Shown: positions 10,354-21,625 of the stretch, piece after piece | Numbering within the stretch: the first letter of the stretch is position 1 | Layout: each line of letters opens with the position of its first letter | Notes under the pieces: model-generated | Seen by the model: only the letters and a program-made list of their open reading frames with translations | The model's database searches: none | What the model was told of the DNA's origin: nothing | Made by a program: the position numbers and the translations under genes | Assembly (NCBI RefSeq): GCF_020080835.1 | Contig: NC_058158.1 | Span: 20,546,430 to 20,610,429 of the forward strand | DNA: 64,000 nt | From: Cotesia glomerata | Lineage: Eukaryota > Arthropoda > Insecta > Hymenoptera > Braconidae | Direction of reading: 5' to 3'

Positions 10354-10375
10354 GCCATTCGGCTAGTGCCTTGGC
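10354..10375 (+). other. LINE A 3'-terminal hairpin
   Basis: 22 bases fold as GCCA-TTC-GGC-loop-GCC-T-TGGC just before the A/T-rich tail. LINE B has the equivalent hairpin at 38620-38641 with one compensatory pair change (C-G to T-A). Conserved 3' hairpins are reverse-transcriptase recognition sites in several LINE groups; that role here is inference. Confidence 0.65.
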
Positions 10376-10410
10376 ATTTAAATTAAATAAATAAATAAAA
10401 TAAATAAATA

Positions 10411-11840
10411 AAAATAATTTTAAATAATTTGAAATTGATGATTTATATTCAGAATTAAAATTCTATGATATAAAAACAATATTCAAATGTAATTATTTAT
10501 GATCTAAAATTGAATCTCATACTAAAAAATTATTCATCTATTGCCTTAATTCGATTTGATAATAATACATTATATAAAATCAGAATTTTTTATTCATGGT
10601 CGCAAATTGATTTTTATACTTAAAAATCTGTTATTTAACATCGAAAATTGATTTTTATGATTAAAAATTAATCATTTACAATTCAAAATCAATTTTTTCA
10701 TGTGTTATTCGAAAACTTTTCATCTGAAATTAACTTTTATAGTTTAATATTCATTTTCATTAGAAAATGGATTTTGTTAATATCAAATCAATCATTATAA
10801 AATGAAGTTAATCATTGACAAATTAAAATTAATTTTTATAAATAAAAATCAATTTATTATATTCTATTAGAGATTCATGAACTTAAAATTGATGATTTAT
10901 CCGATATAATTGATTTTTATAATTAAAAATAGATCATTCTTGATTTAAAATTCATTTTCTTATTCGTAATTCAATTAGTCTTCATCTAAAATGAACTTTC
11001 ACAGTACAAAATCAATTTTTATTATAATAAATGAATTTTAATCATATAAAATAAATAATTATGATCCAAAATTAATTATTTATTGTCTGAAAATTATATT
11101 AACATTGATAAATTTTTTAAAATGATTACCATTAATTAACATCAATTTAATCAATTTCTTACGATCAAAAAATAATTTTTATAATTTGAATTATATTGTT
11201 TATCGTCTAAAGTTCATTTCGATAATAATAAATTAATTAAAATAATTCAAAATCAATTATTTATAGTCAAAAATCAATTTTTTTATTTAAAAATTGATTA
11301 CTCATTATCCAAAATCGATTCTAAAACAAGAAACTAATGATTATTTCAATATAATTAATTCTTATAATCTAAAATTGATTAATCTTATTCTCTGATCAAT
11401 TTTTATACTTGAAGTTTAAGTAGCTTTAACCTAAAATTAATTATTGGTGTTTAAAATCACTTATAACTTTAAAAAATTAATTTTAATTTAAAATAATTCA
11501 TTGTAGTATAAAATTGATTATTTAAAGTCACAAATAAATTTTTATAATCAAAAATCGATTGTTCATTATCTAATATTAATTTCCATAACTCAAAATTAAT
11601 TTTTAAAAAAAGAAAATAATTTTGATATTTTTACATTCATTCCGTGTAGCATAAAATATATTATCTTCAAACAGAAATCAATTATAATGATGAAAATAAG
11701 TTTTAATAATATAAAATTAATCTTCTTCATATAGAATCAACCATTTATAGTTTTAAAGTCATCCAAATAATTAAAAATTTAAATTAAATAATGTAAAATA
11801 AATTTTCGTAGTTTAAAATTGAATTTTTTTATAAATAAAT
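10411..11840. repeat. AT-rich satellite-like array
   Basis: Same degenerate texture as 1430-2637. About 11085-11840 is a diverged copy of 19570-20335, with matching order of sub-blocks. No gene. Confidence 0.75.
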
Positions 11841-12849
11841 GATAGTTTAAAAAAACTAAAAACACGCTTTTTATAGAAAACCAAACTAAAAAATAGAAAA
11901 TAAATTTTAATAAATTTAAATTAAGAATAGTGTTAAAAATTTCAATAAATATAAATTAATAATAGTGTAAATAAAAAATGTATTTTTATTTTAAAAAGCG
12001 TGGGGTGCTTTTAAGATATCAAAATGATAATCACTCTACTCATATCTGTCAATAAAATATTTATAACTATTGACACCATGCACCCCACGCTTTTTTAAAA
12101 TAAAATACATTTTTTATTTACACTATTATTAATTTATATTTATTGAAATTTTCAACACTATTCTTAATTTTAATTTATTAAAATTTATTTTCTATTTTTT
12201 AGTTTGGTTTTCTATAAAAAGCGTGTTTTTAGTTTTTTTAAACTATTATTTATTTTTTACTTTGTAGTTTGGTTTATTTATAAAAGCGTGATTTTTTAGT
12301 TTTTTTAAACTATTATTTGTTGATTATCAAAAATATTCAGGCGCGCAAATTACCCACGGAGAGTTACATACTGACAAACTGACATACAAGTGAAGCTAAT
12401 ATAAAGCGTGTAAAAAACCTACGGAGGAAAACACCTGGTTTCGAAATATAACTTCGGGATGGTCATCAGAGGATTCCGGGTTGATGTACGGGTTTATCTG
12501 TGCCATTCCCGATGAAAACCTACGGAGGAAAACACCTGGTTTCGAAATATAACTTCGGGATGGTCATCAGAGGATTCCGGGTTGATGTACGGGTTTATCT
12601 GTGCCATTCTCGATGAAAACCTACGGAGGAAAACACCTGGTTTCGAGATATAACTTCGGGATGGTCATCAGAGGATGACTAGGAAGGTCATCACCTGGGT
12701 TCTAGGTTGATAATAATCAAAATTTAAATAATATCATTATGGTAGTCTCTTTATGCGAAGGAGAGTTACATACTGACAAACTGACAAACTGACAAACTGA
12801 CAAACTGACAAACTGACATACAAGTGAAGCTAATAAAAAGCGTGTAAAA
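11841..12849 (+). mobile_element. Composite foldback/minisatellite element, copy 1
   Basis: An outer palindrome (about 11841-12236) has about 180-base arms starting ATAGTTTAAAAAAACTAAAA around a centre with CTCTACTCATATCTGTC. Then come a short linker ending ACATACAAGTGAAGC, three units of a 101-bp minisatellite (12415-12680), a unique stretch, and (GTCAGTTT)n on the opposite strand (12768-12822). The ends share ACACGCTTTTTAT in inverted orientation. Copy 2 lies inverted at 52843-54913. The paralogous satellite at about 20335-20340 lacks it, so this is an insertion. No ORF; no superfamily is assigned (Helentron-like elements also carry short tandem repeats). Confidence 0.75.
12415..12680 (+). 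repeat. 101-bp minisatellite, three units
   Basis: ACGGAGGAAAACACCTGG recurs at 12421, 12522 and 12623, exactly 101 bases apart. The variant pattern of the three units equals the last three units of the 13-unit array at 53040-54330 when read on the other strand. Confidence 0.9.
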
Positions 12850-15056
12850 ATAAAATCAAATGATATAGAATTAATTTTTATATATTATAATTAATTATTT
12901 ATAAAGTAAAATTAATTTTCGAGATCAAAAATTAATAATTATGATATAATATTAATTTTAGGTCTAAAAATTAATGATTCATTTAATATTATTGATTTTA
13001 TAATATAAAATTAATTAAAAAATGATTTAATATTAATTATTTACAATCTAGAATTTTCACAACTTAAAATTAATTTTTTCGATATAAAATATATTTCAAT
13101 GTCATAAAATTAATTCGTTTAGTTGAAACTATATTTTTTATGTACTAAAATAACTTATAATTATATAAAATTTATCATTTATGAACTAAAATTTAATTCC
13201 TTGATGAAAAATCAATTTTAATGACATAGAATGTATATTTATAATATATAATTAATCATAAATGCAACTGGATTTTAATATTCTAGAATCAATTATTTAT
13301 AATAGAATATTAATTTTCGTTCGAAAAATTAATGATTTACTTAATATAAGCGATTTTCATTGTATGCAATTCATTTTCATGATTAAAAATTAATTATTTA
13401 CATACGAAAATTTATATTCATGGTGTAGAATAACCTTTTATGATTTAAAATTCCTTGTTGGAAATTTAAAATAAATTATTAAATTATAAAATCATTTTTA
13501 AAAGGTTTAAATCCATTATTTATGAAGTTAGATTAATTTTTATTATTAAAAACTAATCATTTAGAATCAAAAATCAATTTTCAAACGGATGATTAACAAT
13601 AAGTTTAATATTATTAATTAGAAGTCATAAAAATTGATGAATTATAATCTAAAATTGATTTAAATAATTTAAAATTTATTTTCACTTATTAAAATTAATT
13701 ATTTATCGTCTAAAATTGATTTTTATAATTTAAAATTGAGATTTTTAATTTCAAATTAAATAGTTTCAATCTACAATTCATTTTTATATCTTAAAATTTT
13801 TGAGATATATATTTTGAGATATAAAATCAATTTTTAATAATTAATTTAATTAATTGTTTTTTTTTTTAAATTATGAAAATTGATTTTAGATTATAAATAT
13901 TTCATATTGAATTATAAATATTAATTTCGAATTATGAAAAGTTATCAATTTTGATTAATTTATTAAATAAAATTTATTATTTATTTCAATTAAAAATAAT
14001 TAATTAATCAAAATATATTAATTTAAGTTATTTGAAATTGAATGTTTATAGTTCAAAAACAATTTTTATTTTCAAAAATCGATAATTGATTATCTCAAAT
14101 TGATTTTTGAACAAATAACCGATGATTTATGATATATAATTAATTTTTATGATTGAAAATTGATGATTCATAGTATAAAATTCATTTTCTTGATAAATAA
14201 TTAATTTTAATGATACAAAATTGATCTTTATAATATATGATTGATTATTTTCAGTCTAAAATTAATTTTCATAATTAAAAATCAATTATTGATAATATCA
14301 TATCTAATTTCGTACAAAAAATTGAAAATTTATTTAATGTTATTGATTTTTATGATATAAAATTCATTTTAAAAATTTTAAATTAATTATTTACAGTCTG
14401 AAATTAATATTCATGATGTAAATTGAATTTCTAGGGTATAAAATAAATATTTATAATATAAACTCAATTTTTATAATTTAGAATTGATACTTGATAAACT
14501 AAAATCAATTACTAAATAACATTATTAATTTAAATAGTTCAAAATCGATTGTTTATGATCTATAATTAATTTTCATGATGAAAAATCGATTTTAGCAACC
14601 TATAATTGATTTTTATGATATTAAATTGATTGTGTATGTTCTAAAATAATTTTTCACAATAAAAAACTCATTATTTATTATCTAAAATAAATAGTCAAAC
14701 AAAGAATTGATGATGTATTAAATATTAATAATTTTAAAAATAAAAGTAAATTATTCATAATCTCAAAATAATTTTAATGAATTAATATTGATTTCTATTC
14801 TTTAAAATTAATTATTTATGATCTAAAATTAATTCTTATAACTTAAAATTAATTATTTACTGTCTAAAGTTCATTTTAATAATATTTAATTGATTTAAAT
14901 GATTTAGAATTTATTATTTATAGCCTACAATAAATTTTTGAATTATTTTTTCATGATTAAGAATCAATTGCTTATGATCTAAAATGAATTTTTATGATAA
15001 GAATTCAATTAAATACAATTTCATTTAGTTATTATAATATTAGTGAATATTCCAAT
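12850..15056. repeat. AT-rich satellite-like array
   Basis: Continuation of the satellite interrupted by copy 1. 12850-13830 matches 20340-21370, and 13870-14345 matches 1830-2335. No gene. Confidence 0.75.
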
Positions 15057-15942
15057 CCGAACAAAAACAGTTTCACTGTAATAAATTGCGCCAAGGCCAC
15101 GTTCATAGAACTCAATAACATTTCCACTTTACAAACAAAATTAGGCTCGTTTCAATAATTTTCATTCTCTACAAAAAGATGTGAAATACAAAAAAATACC
15201 AAGCAACCGTCATAATGTTGAAAAAATTGAAATAAAATTTGTTAAAAATTAAAAAATTAAAAAAAAAAATTTTTTTTCGTGCTTGGCGCGCGTCATTGAG
15301 TACCGCAAATTTTTTCGGAAGCATGTCAACTCAAGAAAAAACGATTTCGCTTGTATATATATATAATCATATTATATATTTATATAGATTTACATTAGTC
15401 AAGGATACTGAACTCATTGAAAATACCCTTAGTGTATTAATTATCAGTTTTAGTGAAAAAACCCGTTTTTAAAATTTTTTTTAGATCTTTAGTGAAAACA
15501 ACTGTCAATATGGTGGTGTGTTTAAGAAATCTGAAATTATATAAAATTTTTGGATTCATTTTTTTTCAGCTTCGTCATTAATCTTTAATGAAGAACCTTA
15601 TGCAATATTAAAGCTTGATATTGCTTCGTTTAATTGTAATTAACACATTTTGATTGGCACTCACACCGCATTTTCCCAATGTAGTCGGCCATATGTTTTA
15701 TTTTTTAGTAAACACAATTCTCACAATGCAACCGACCCAACATGTGCATGCGTATCGACTTGTATGTAGTTTGCATAACTGCGTATGGAATGTCGATTTT
15801 GCCTAACTTTTGTAAAACTTCTTATGAAATAATATAGGTTCACTTACTTATAAATTTCTCATTATTAAACAGATGTTCATTTATCCTGAAAAAATTTGGG
15901 GTACTCAATGACGCGCGCCAAGTACGATAAAAAAATTTTTTA
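15057..15942. mobile_element. MITE family M, copy cut by the assembly gap
   Basis: Starts with the family terminus CCGAACAAAAACAGTTTCAC. The inner inverted pair GCGCGCGTCATTGAGTAC (15286-15303) and GTACTCAATGACGCGCGCC (15901-15919) brackets a unique 600-base centre; after the second member the hairpin's right arm runs into the N gap. Other copies: 24584-25062, 39412-39937, and halves at 42275-42485 and 60895-61135. No coding sequence. Confidence 0.65.
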
Positions 15943-16042
15943 NNNNNNNNNNNNNNNNNNNNNNNNNNNNNNNNNNNNNNNNNNNNNNNNNNNNNNNNNN
16001 NNNNNNNNNNNNNNNNNNNNNNNNNNNNNNNNNNNNNNNNNN
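15943..16042. other. Assembly gap of 100 N
   Basis: Exactly 100 N, the usual placeholder for a gap of unknown size. It falls in the right arm of a large inverted repeat, a structure that often breaks assemblies. Confidence 0.99.
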
Positions 16043-16146
16043 AGCAAATTTTTTTTTTTTTAAGGGAGTTGGGAAAGAACGGATAGGGTAAAGGGGGGGA
16101 CCTACTCAGTGGGAATTTTTCCTTAATTGAAAAAAAATATCAGACA

Positions 16147-16218
16147 GCCCAGACTGGGAATCGAACCCAGATCTCTCGGTTACGCGCCAAGGGCTCTACC
16201 AGTTAAGCTATCCGAGAC
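16147..16218 (-). tRNA. tRNA-like sequence (probable tRNA-derived repeat)
   Basis: On the minus strand: A box TAGCTTAACTGG, B box GGTTCGATTCC, T arm CTGGG/CCCAG, anticodon stem CTTGG/CCGAG with loop CGCGTAA, and an acceptor stem with 6 of 7 pairs counting wobbles. The anticodon position reads CGT (Thr), but position 33 is G rather than T, the first acceptor pair is mismatched, and there is no clear pol III terminator directly downstream. It is the best-folding of the three tRNA-like sequences but still probably not a decoding tRNA. Confidence 0.5.
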
Positions 16219-16308
16219 AAGTACTCACTACTTTATTCAGTCACGTATATAAGACCCACCGAGCAAACAACGCCACCGTCTATCTTACGGTAAAGAGCCA
16301 TATTAAAG

Positions 16309-16339
16309 CAAATTATTATTATTATTATTATTATTATTA

Positions 16340-16381
<42 letters not shown>

Positions 16382-16386
16382 TTGTT
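16309..16386 (+). repeat. (ATT)n/(GTT)n trinucleotide repeat
   Basis: A run of ATT triplets passes directly into GTT triplets with one GAT interruption. Confidence 0.95.
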
Positions 16387-16452
16387 ATAAATAACAGTAA
16401 ATATTCAAAAGCACATGTAATTTACCTAAGTAGTACATAAACAAAATTGCCT

Positions 16453-16865
16453 TTTTAAGGTAGTTGTAGCGTGATAGGCATTTCAACAGAAAATTATGAA
16501 ATTTTTTTTATTGAAAGATAAATATATTAATAATTCACTACCAAAATTTCAGATCAATTGACCGCACCGTTTTTGAGTAATTAATTTTCGGAATTGTATC
16601 TTTTACACGTAGAGGTATAGAGAGACGGTAAAGTTAGTATGAAATCTTCCATACCACTCGAGTGGGCCAAAGATTTCATACTAACTTAATCATCTCTCTA
16701 TACCGCTACGTGTAAATGATGCAATTTCAAAAATTAATTACTCAAAAACGGTGCGGTCAAATGATCTGAAATTTTGGTAGTGAATTATTAATATATTTAT
16801 CTTTCAATAAAAAAAATTTTATAATTTTCTGTTGAAATGCCTTTCACGCTACAACTGTCTTAAAT
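16453..16865. mobile_element. Foldback MITE, about 410 bp
   Basis: Near-perfect palindrome with arms of about 195 bases. The outer ends read TTTAAGGTAGTTGTAGCGTG and, inverted, TTTAAGACAGTTGTAGCGTG. The centre is near 16655 around CCACTCGAGTGG. No coding sequence. Confidence 0.8.
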
Positions 16866-18420
16866 AACCACTTAATTCTACTAGTATCACCTGCAGGTGA
16901 CTACTCGAATTTAATCACTTAAATTTCTTACGCCTTGACTTCTACCAACTGTAAGAATTCGATTTGACAGTTGGGCTCTTTTAAAACTTTTAAATTGGTG
17001 GAAATAAATTAATTTATTTACTTATTTGTTTGTTACTAAATCGTTTGTTCGTGAAAGCAATACTACTTGGTGGCTTAAATAAAAAAAAACCACTAACAAT
17101 GACTCTTGATATTTTGATATTTTAGTTTCCATTTCATGTAACTATTTATCATATAAATCGTAATGTCAGAAGTATCCCGTCTTTATTGCCCGTCGGTAAC
17201 AAAACGTTTTAATTTGGCTTACCAATCGGTAAGTTTCAGTTTGAGAATTGACAGTTTCATTGATTTATTAAGATTCATTAATCTTCTTTCAAATTTGTAA
17301 TTTGTGGTAACAGGTGTCGAAGTCGAATAAATTTTCAAGAATTAGTTTCTTTGTGATTGGGGTTATTATATTATTGTGATTATAGTTCACTTGCCATTTT
17401 TATTATTTTTTGTTGATTCAGTGTTGTAAGTACAGACTTTTTTATTCTTATTATTAAAGTGATTTAATTTATTGAAATAATGATTAACAAAATTATTAAA
17501 ATTGTTATTACTCTATAAATTGAATCCATCAATATTAATATACAAATTACAAAGTAACTAATAATGAATTTTATTTATATATTTAGATTGGACAAACAAA
17601 AAGAGGGACCATGAATGCGGGTATGTAAATGGAAATTTTTTTTAACTATAAAATTTATTTAGTTATAATTATGAATAAGTATCTATTCATTTAATGCAGG
17701 GTAAAATTTTATCTAAGAATGAAAAAAATAAGTATAAATTATAATTATAGAGAGCCGTAATCTCAAAGTTCTAATTTGCTCTGCACTTAGGCGAGAATAC
17801 GACCAATAAGTAAATTCTAGAGAACCAGATTTTCAAAGTTCTAATTTGCTCTGCACTTAGGCGAGAATCCGGTCAGTAAATCATTTAAGATCTTTTTAAA
17901 GATAAATTTGCGCACTTTACCCCCTACGGGGGACTGGAGGACGTTAGCTCAAATTCAAATAAAATTAATCAAATAATTTCGATTAAATAAAATTTGTGAA
18001 AGTGTAAAAGTTTTGGTGTTAATTAAAATAAATCTTAAAAAGAGGTGAAATCTGTTTTATATAAATTCATTTCATAAAAATAAGAAGCCCTTAGAATAAG
18101 CAGCCCAAATCCATCCACATCCATTGTGGATTGGCTGCAAATACCAACAGAGGGTCCAATCAAGGAAAAGGCACTACGACCAGCCTCGGAATCACGGATC
18201 CGATCCTAAAAAATAAACCAGCAAGTAGTAAGTACATCTACTATTTAATGAAATCCGTGCCCAGTCTCAAACGAAGGCGTGGTAAATTCGTACATCAAAA
18301 ACGTCCCACAAAAATAATTAAAACAACGGAATTAAAACCTCCGTTGCGTATTTTTTAAACTGTTAGTCCAAACCTCCACCGTTTACGCTACCGCTCTAAA
18401 AACGTCCTTGGACATAACAA
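16866..18420 (+). other. Less AT-repetitive segment with weak gene-like traces
   Basis: Differs from the flanking satellite. An ATG at about 17611 is followed after seven bases by GTATGT, a possible tiny first coding exon with splice donor. A 70-bp direct duplication lies at 17761-17890. 18131-18358 is open for 75 residues with no in-frame ATG at its start; it contains NQGKGTTTSLGITDPI, faintly reminiscent of a poly(A) polymerase N-terminus, then a Lys/Arg-rich unrelated tail. I cannot support a gene model. Confidence 0.25.
17761..17890 (+). repeat. Two-copy 70-bp direct repeat
   Basis: TCTAATTTGCTCTGCACTTA occurs at about 17770 and 17840, with extended similarity on either side. Confidence 0.85.
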
Positions 18421-21400
18421 TTATAATGTCAAATTTATTATCCACAATCTGACATAAATTCTCATAATTCAAAATTAATATTTAAAATTTAAAATGAAAT
18501 ATTTATAATCGAAAATCAATTTTAATCTTTTCAAATTAATTATTTATATCTAGAATTCAACTTATATAATGAAAAATGCATTTTCCTGTCATAAAATTAA
18601 TCATTTATAATCTGTCATTAATTTTAATCATATGACCTTGGTGACAATTGATTTAAAAGTAATTTTTATGATATAAAATCAATTATTATAGTTCAAAATT
18701 AATATTTTCAATACAAAATCGAATATTTACAATACAAAATTAATTTTCTAGACTTAGAATTGATATTCAGGATATTAGATAAATTTTGAAATCATAAAAT
18801 TAATTCGTGTAATTTAAAATATAACATTTATAAACTAAAAAGAATAATTATAATAAAAACTTATTTGAATAATATAAAATAAATCTTTGTAACATAAAAT
18901 TAATTATTAATAGTCTTAAATCAATTCAAAAACTTGAAAATAAATCTGAAAAGAGTAATTTTAAATTAATTATTTACAATTATAAGTTAATTTTCATGAT
19001 GTAAAATTTATTTTTATAGTATAAAATAAATTTTTATAATATGAAATTTTTTATTTAAAGTCTTTATGTAATTCTTACTATTTAAAACTAATTATTTATC
19101 ATACAAAATAAATTTTCATACAAAAAATTAAAGATGGATTCAATATTATTAACTTTTAAAAATTAAAACAAATTATTCATAATTAGTGTCTCTAATATTA
19201 TTATTAAAGATATTTTTATAACCGATTGTATATATATAATGAAAGTTTCATGCCGTCTTGGTCAAATGACTAGTTGATCTAATTCAAGCCGAGAAATGGA
19301 CACTTCCATCTTCCCTATTGGTCAAGAGACATCCTCTTTGTACATAAGTTTGATGGAAATCCATCAAACTTAAATACTAGTAAAGCTGGGAGCTTGTAAG
19401 ATCTATTCGAGTAATAAAGATGTTAATTGAAATGAAAGAAAATGGAAGAAATTTTCCCTTTCCCTTAGGAATTCGTAGCACGTCGCTCGTAGTACGTAGC
19501 TCGGGTAAAAAGAAAAGGGATAGTAAGGAAGTATCGAGAGTATATGAATGGACTGAGAAAGGTAGATCGTGGAAGGGGCCATTATAATTATATTAACAAT
19601 GATAAATTTTTTAAAATGATTATCATTAATTAACATCAATTTAATCAATTTCTTACGATCAAAAAATAATTTTTATAATTCAAATTATATCGTTTATTGT
19701 TTAAAGTTTATTTCTATAATAATAAATTAATTCAAATAATTTAAAATCAATTATTTATAGTCAAAACTCAATTTTTTTATTTAAAAATTGATAACACATT
19801 ATCCAAAATCAATTCTAAAACAAGAAACTAATGATTAATTCAATATAATCAATTCTTAGAATCTAAAATTCATTAATCTTATTCTCTGATCAATTTTCAT
19901 ACTTGTAGTTTAAGTAGCTTCAACCTAAAATTGATTATTGGTGTTTAAAATCACTGATCACTTTGAAAAATTAATTTTAATTTAAAATAATTCATTATAG
20001 TATAAAATTGATTATTTAAAGTCACAAATAAATTTTTATTATTAAAAATCGATTGTTCATTATCTAATATTAATTTTCAGAACTGAAAATTAATTTTTAA
20101 AAAAGGAAAATAATTTTGATATTTTTAAATTTATTCCGTGTAGCAGAAAATATTTTATCTTCAAACAGAAATCAATTATAATGAAAAAAATAAATATTAA
20201 TAACATGAAATTAATCTTCTTCATATAGAATCAATCATTTATAGTTTTAAAGTCATTCAAATAATTAAAAATTTTCATTAAATAATGTAAAATAAATTTT
20301 CGTAGTTTAAAATCGAATTTTTTCATAAAAAAATAAATCAAACTATCTAAAATTAATTTTTTTATATTATAATTAATTATTTATACTCTCAAAGTAATTT
20401 TCAAGATCAAAAAATATCTAATTATGATATAATATCAATTTTAGGTCTAAAAATTAATGATTCATTTAATATTATTGATTTCAATAATATAAAATTAATT
20501 GAAATAATTTAATATTAATTATTTACAATCTAGAATTGTCATAACTTAAAATTAATTTTTTCGATGTAAAATAAATTTTAATGTCATGAAATTAATTCGT
20601 TTAGTTGAAACTATATTTTTTATATCCTAAAATAACTTATAATTATATCAAATTTATCATTTATGATCTTAAATTCAATTTCTTCATAAACAATCAATTT
20701 CAATGACATAGAATGTATATTTATGATATATAATTAATTATTCATAATCGCCTGGATTAAAATCCAGTATTAAAATCCAATTAATATCCAATATTAAAAT
20801 ATTCTACAATAAATTATTCATAATAGAATATTAATTTTCGTTCAAGAAATTAATGATTTACTTAATATTAGCGATTTTCATTGTATGCAATTTATTTTCA
20901 TAATTAAAAATTAATTATTTACATTCGAAAATTTATATATGTTGTAGAATAACCTTTTATGATTTAAAATTTCTTGTTGATGATTTAAAATAAATTATTA
21001 AATTATAAAATCATTTGGAAAACTTCAAAATCAATTATTCATGAACTTAGATTAATTTTTACTATTAAAAACTATTTATTTAGAATCAAAAATCAATTTT
21101 CAATCAAATGATCAATAATAAATTTAATATTATTTATTAAAAGTAATAAAAATTGATGACCCATGATCAAAAATTAATTTAAATAATTTAATATTAATTT
21201 AAATAATTTATCATTTATTTTTACTAATCAAAATTTATTATTTATCGTCTAAAATTAATTTTTATAATTTAAAATTGATATTTATAATTTCAAATTATAT
21301 AGTTTCAATCTACAATTAATTTTTGTAGCTTAAAATTCTCGAAATATATTTTTTGAGATATAAAATCAATTTTGACATCATAAAATTAATTTGTGTCGTT

Positions 21401-21440
21401 AAATGTATATTATTGATAAACTAAAAAAAATTATTATCAT
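18421..21440. repeat. AT-rich satellite-like array with internal duplications
   Basis: Same texture as the other arrays. Diverged copies link 18945-19400 with 2325-2780, 19570-20335 with 11085-11840, and 20340-21370 with 12850-13830. It represents the pre-insertion state for the composite element. No gene. Confidence 0.75.
19250..19580. mobile_element. Truncated copy of the tRNA-bearing foldback
   Basis: Matches the left outer arm, centre and start of the right arm of 2638-3453. The inner part of the left arm including the tRNA-like segment is missing, and it stops at GGAAGGGGCC where the second tRNA-like sequence would begin. The AT flank on the left is shared too, so it came by segmental duplication followed by deletion. 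Confidence 0.7.
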
Positions 21441-21589
21441 ATAAAACTTCCCGCTAAGAAAGTCGGAGATTTTCAAAAATCAGGAAGTTATTATTTTCAT
21501 CCCGTTTTACGAAAATCGAGTTTTCGTCGAATCTCGGCGTTTTAAGGTCCTGATTATTAAGCTTTCCTGACTATTCCCGCGATGGTGTA

Positions 21590-21621
<32 letters not shown>

Positions 21622-21625
<4 letters not shown>

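Larger units (their letters stand above)
5611..10410 (+). mobile_element. LINE A, two-ORF non-LTR retrotransposon (CR1/jockey-like)
   Basis: Composition changes sharply from AT satellite at about 5610. A 5' UTR of about 535 bases (with TTTACATCTAAATTGAC repeated at about 5983 and 6088) precedes ORF1 (6147) and ORF2 (to 10049). A 3' UTR of about 330 bases ends in a hairpin and a TAAATAAATAAA tail near 10380-10410. Both ORFs are open, which is unusual here, but ORF2 lacks the middle of the endonuclease. LINE B at 33755-38660 is a related family. Clade assignment is from general resemblance of ORF1 zinc finger and RT. No target duplication could be picked out in the AT-rich flank. Confidence 0.85.

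Noticed and set aside
18131..18358. Poly(A) polymerase first exon
   Set aside because: Only about 15 residues faintly fit and the rest is unrelated; too weak to name.
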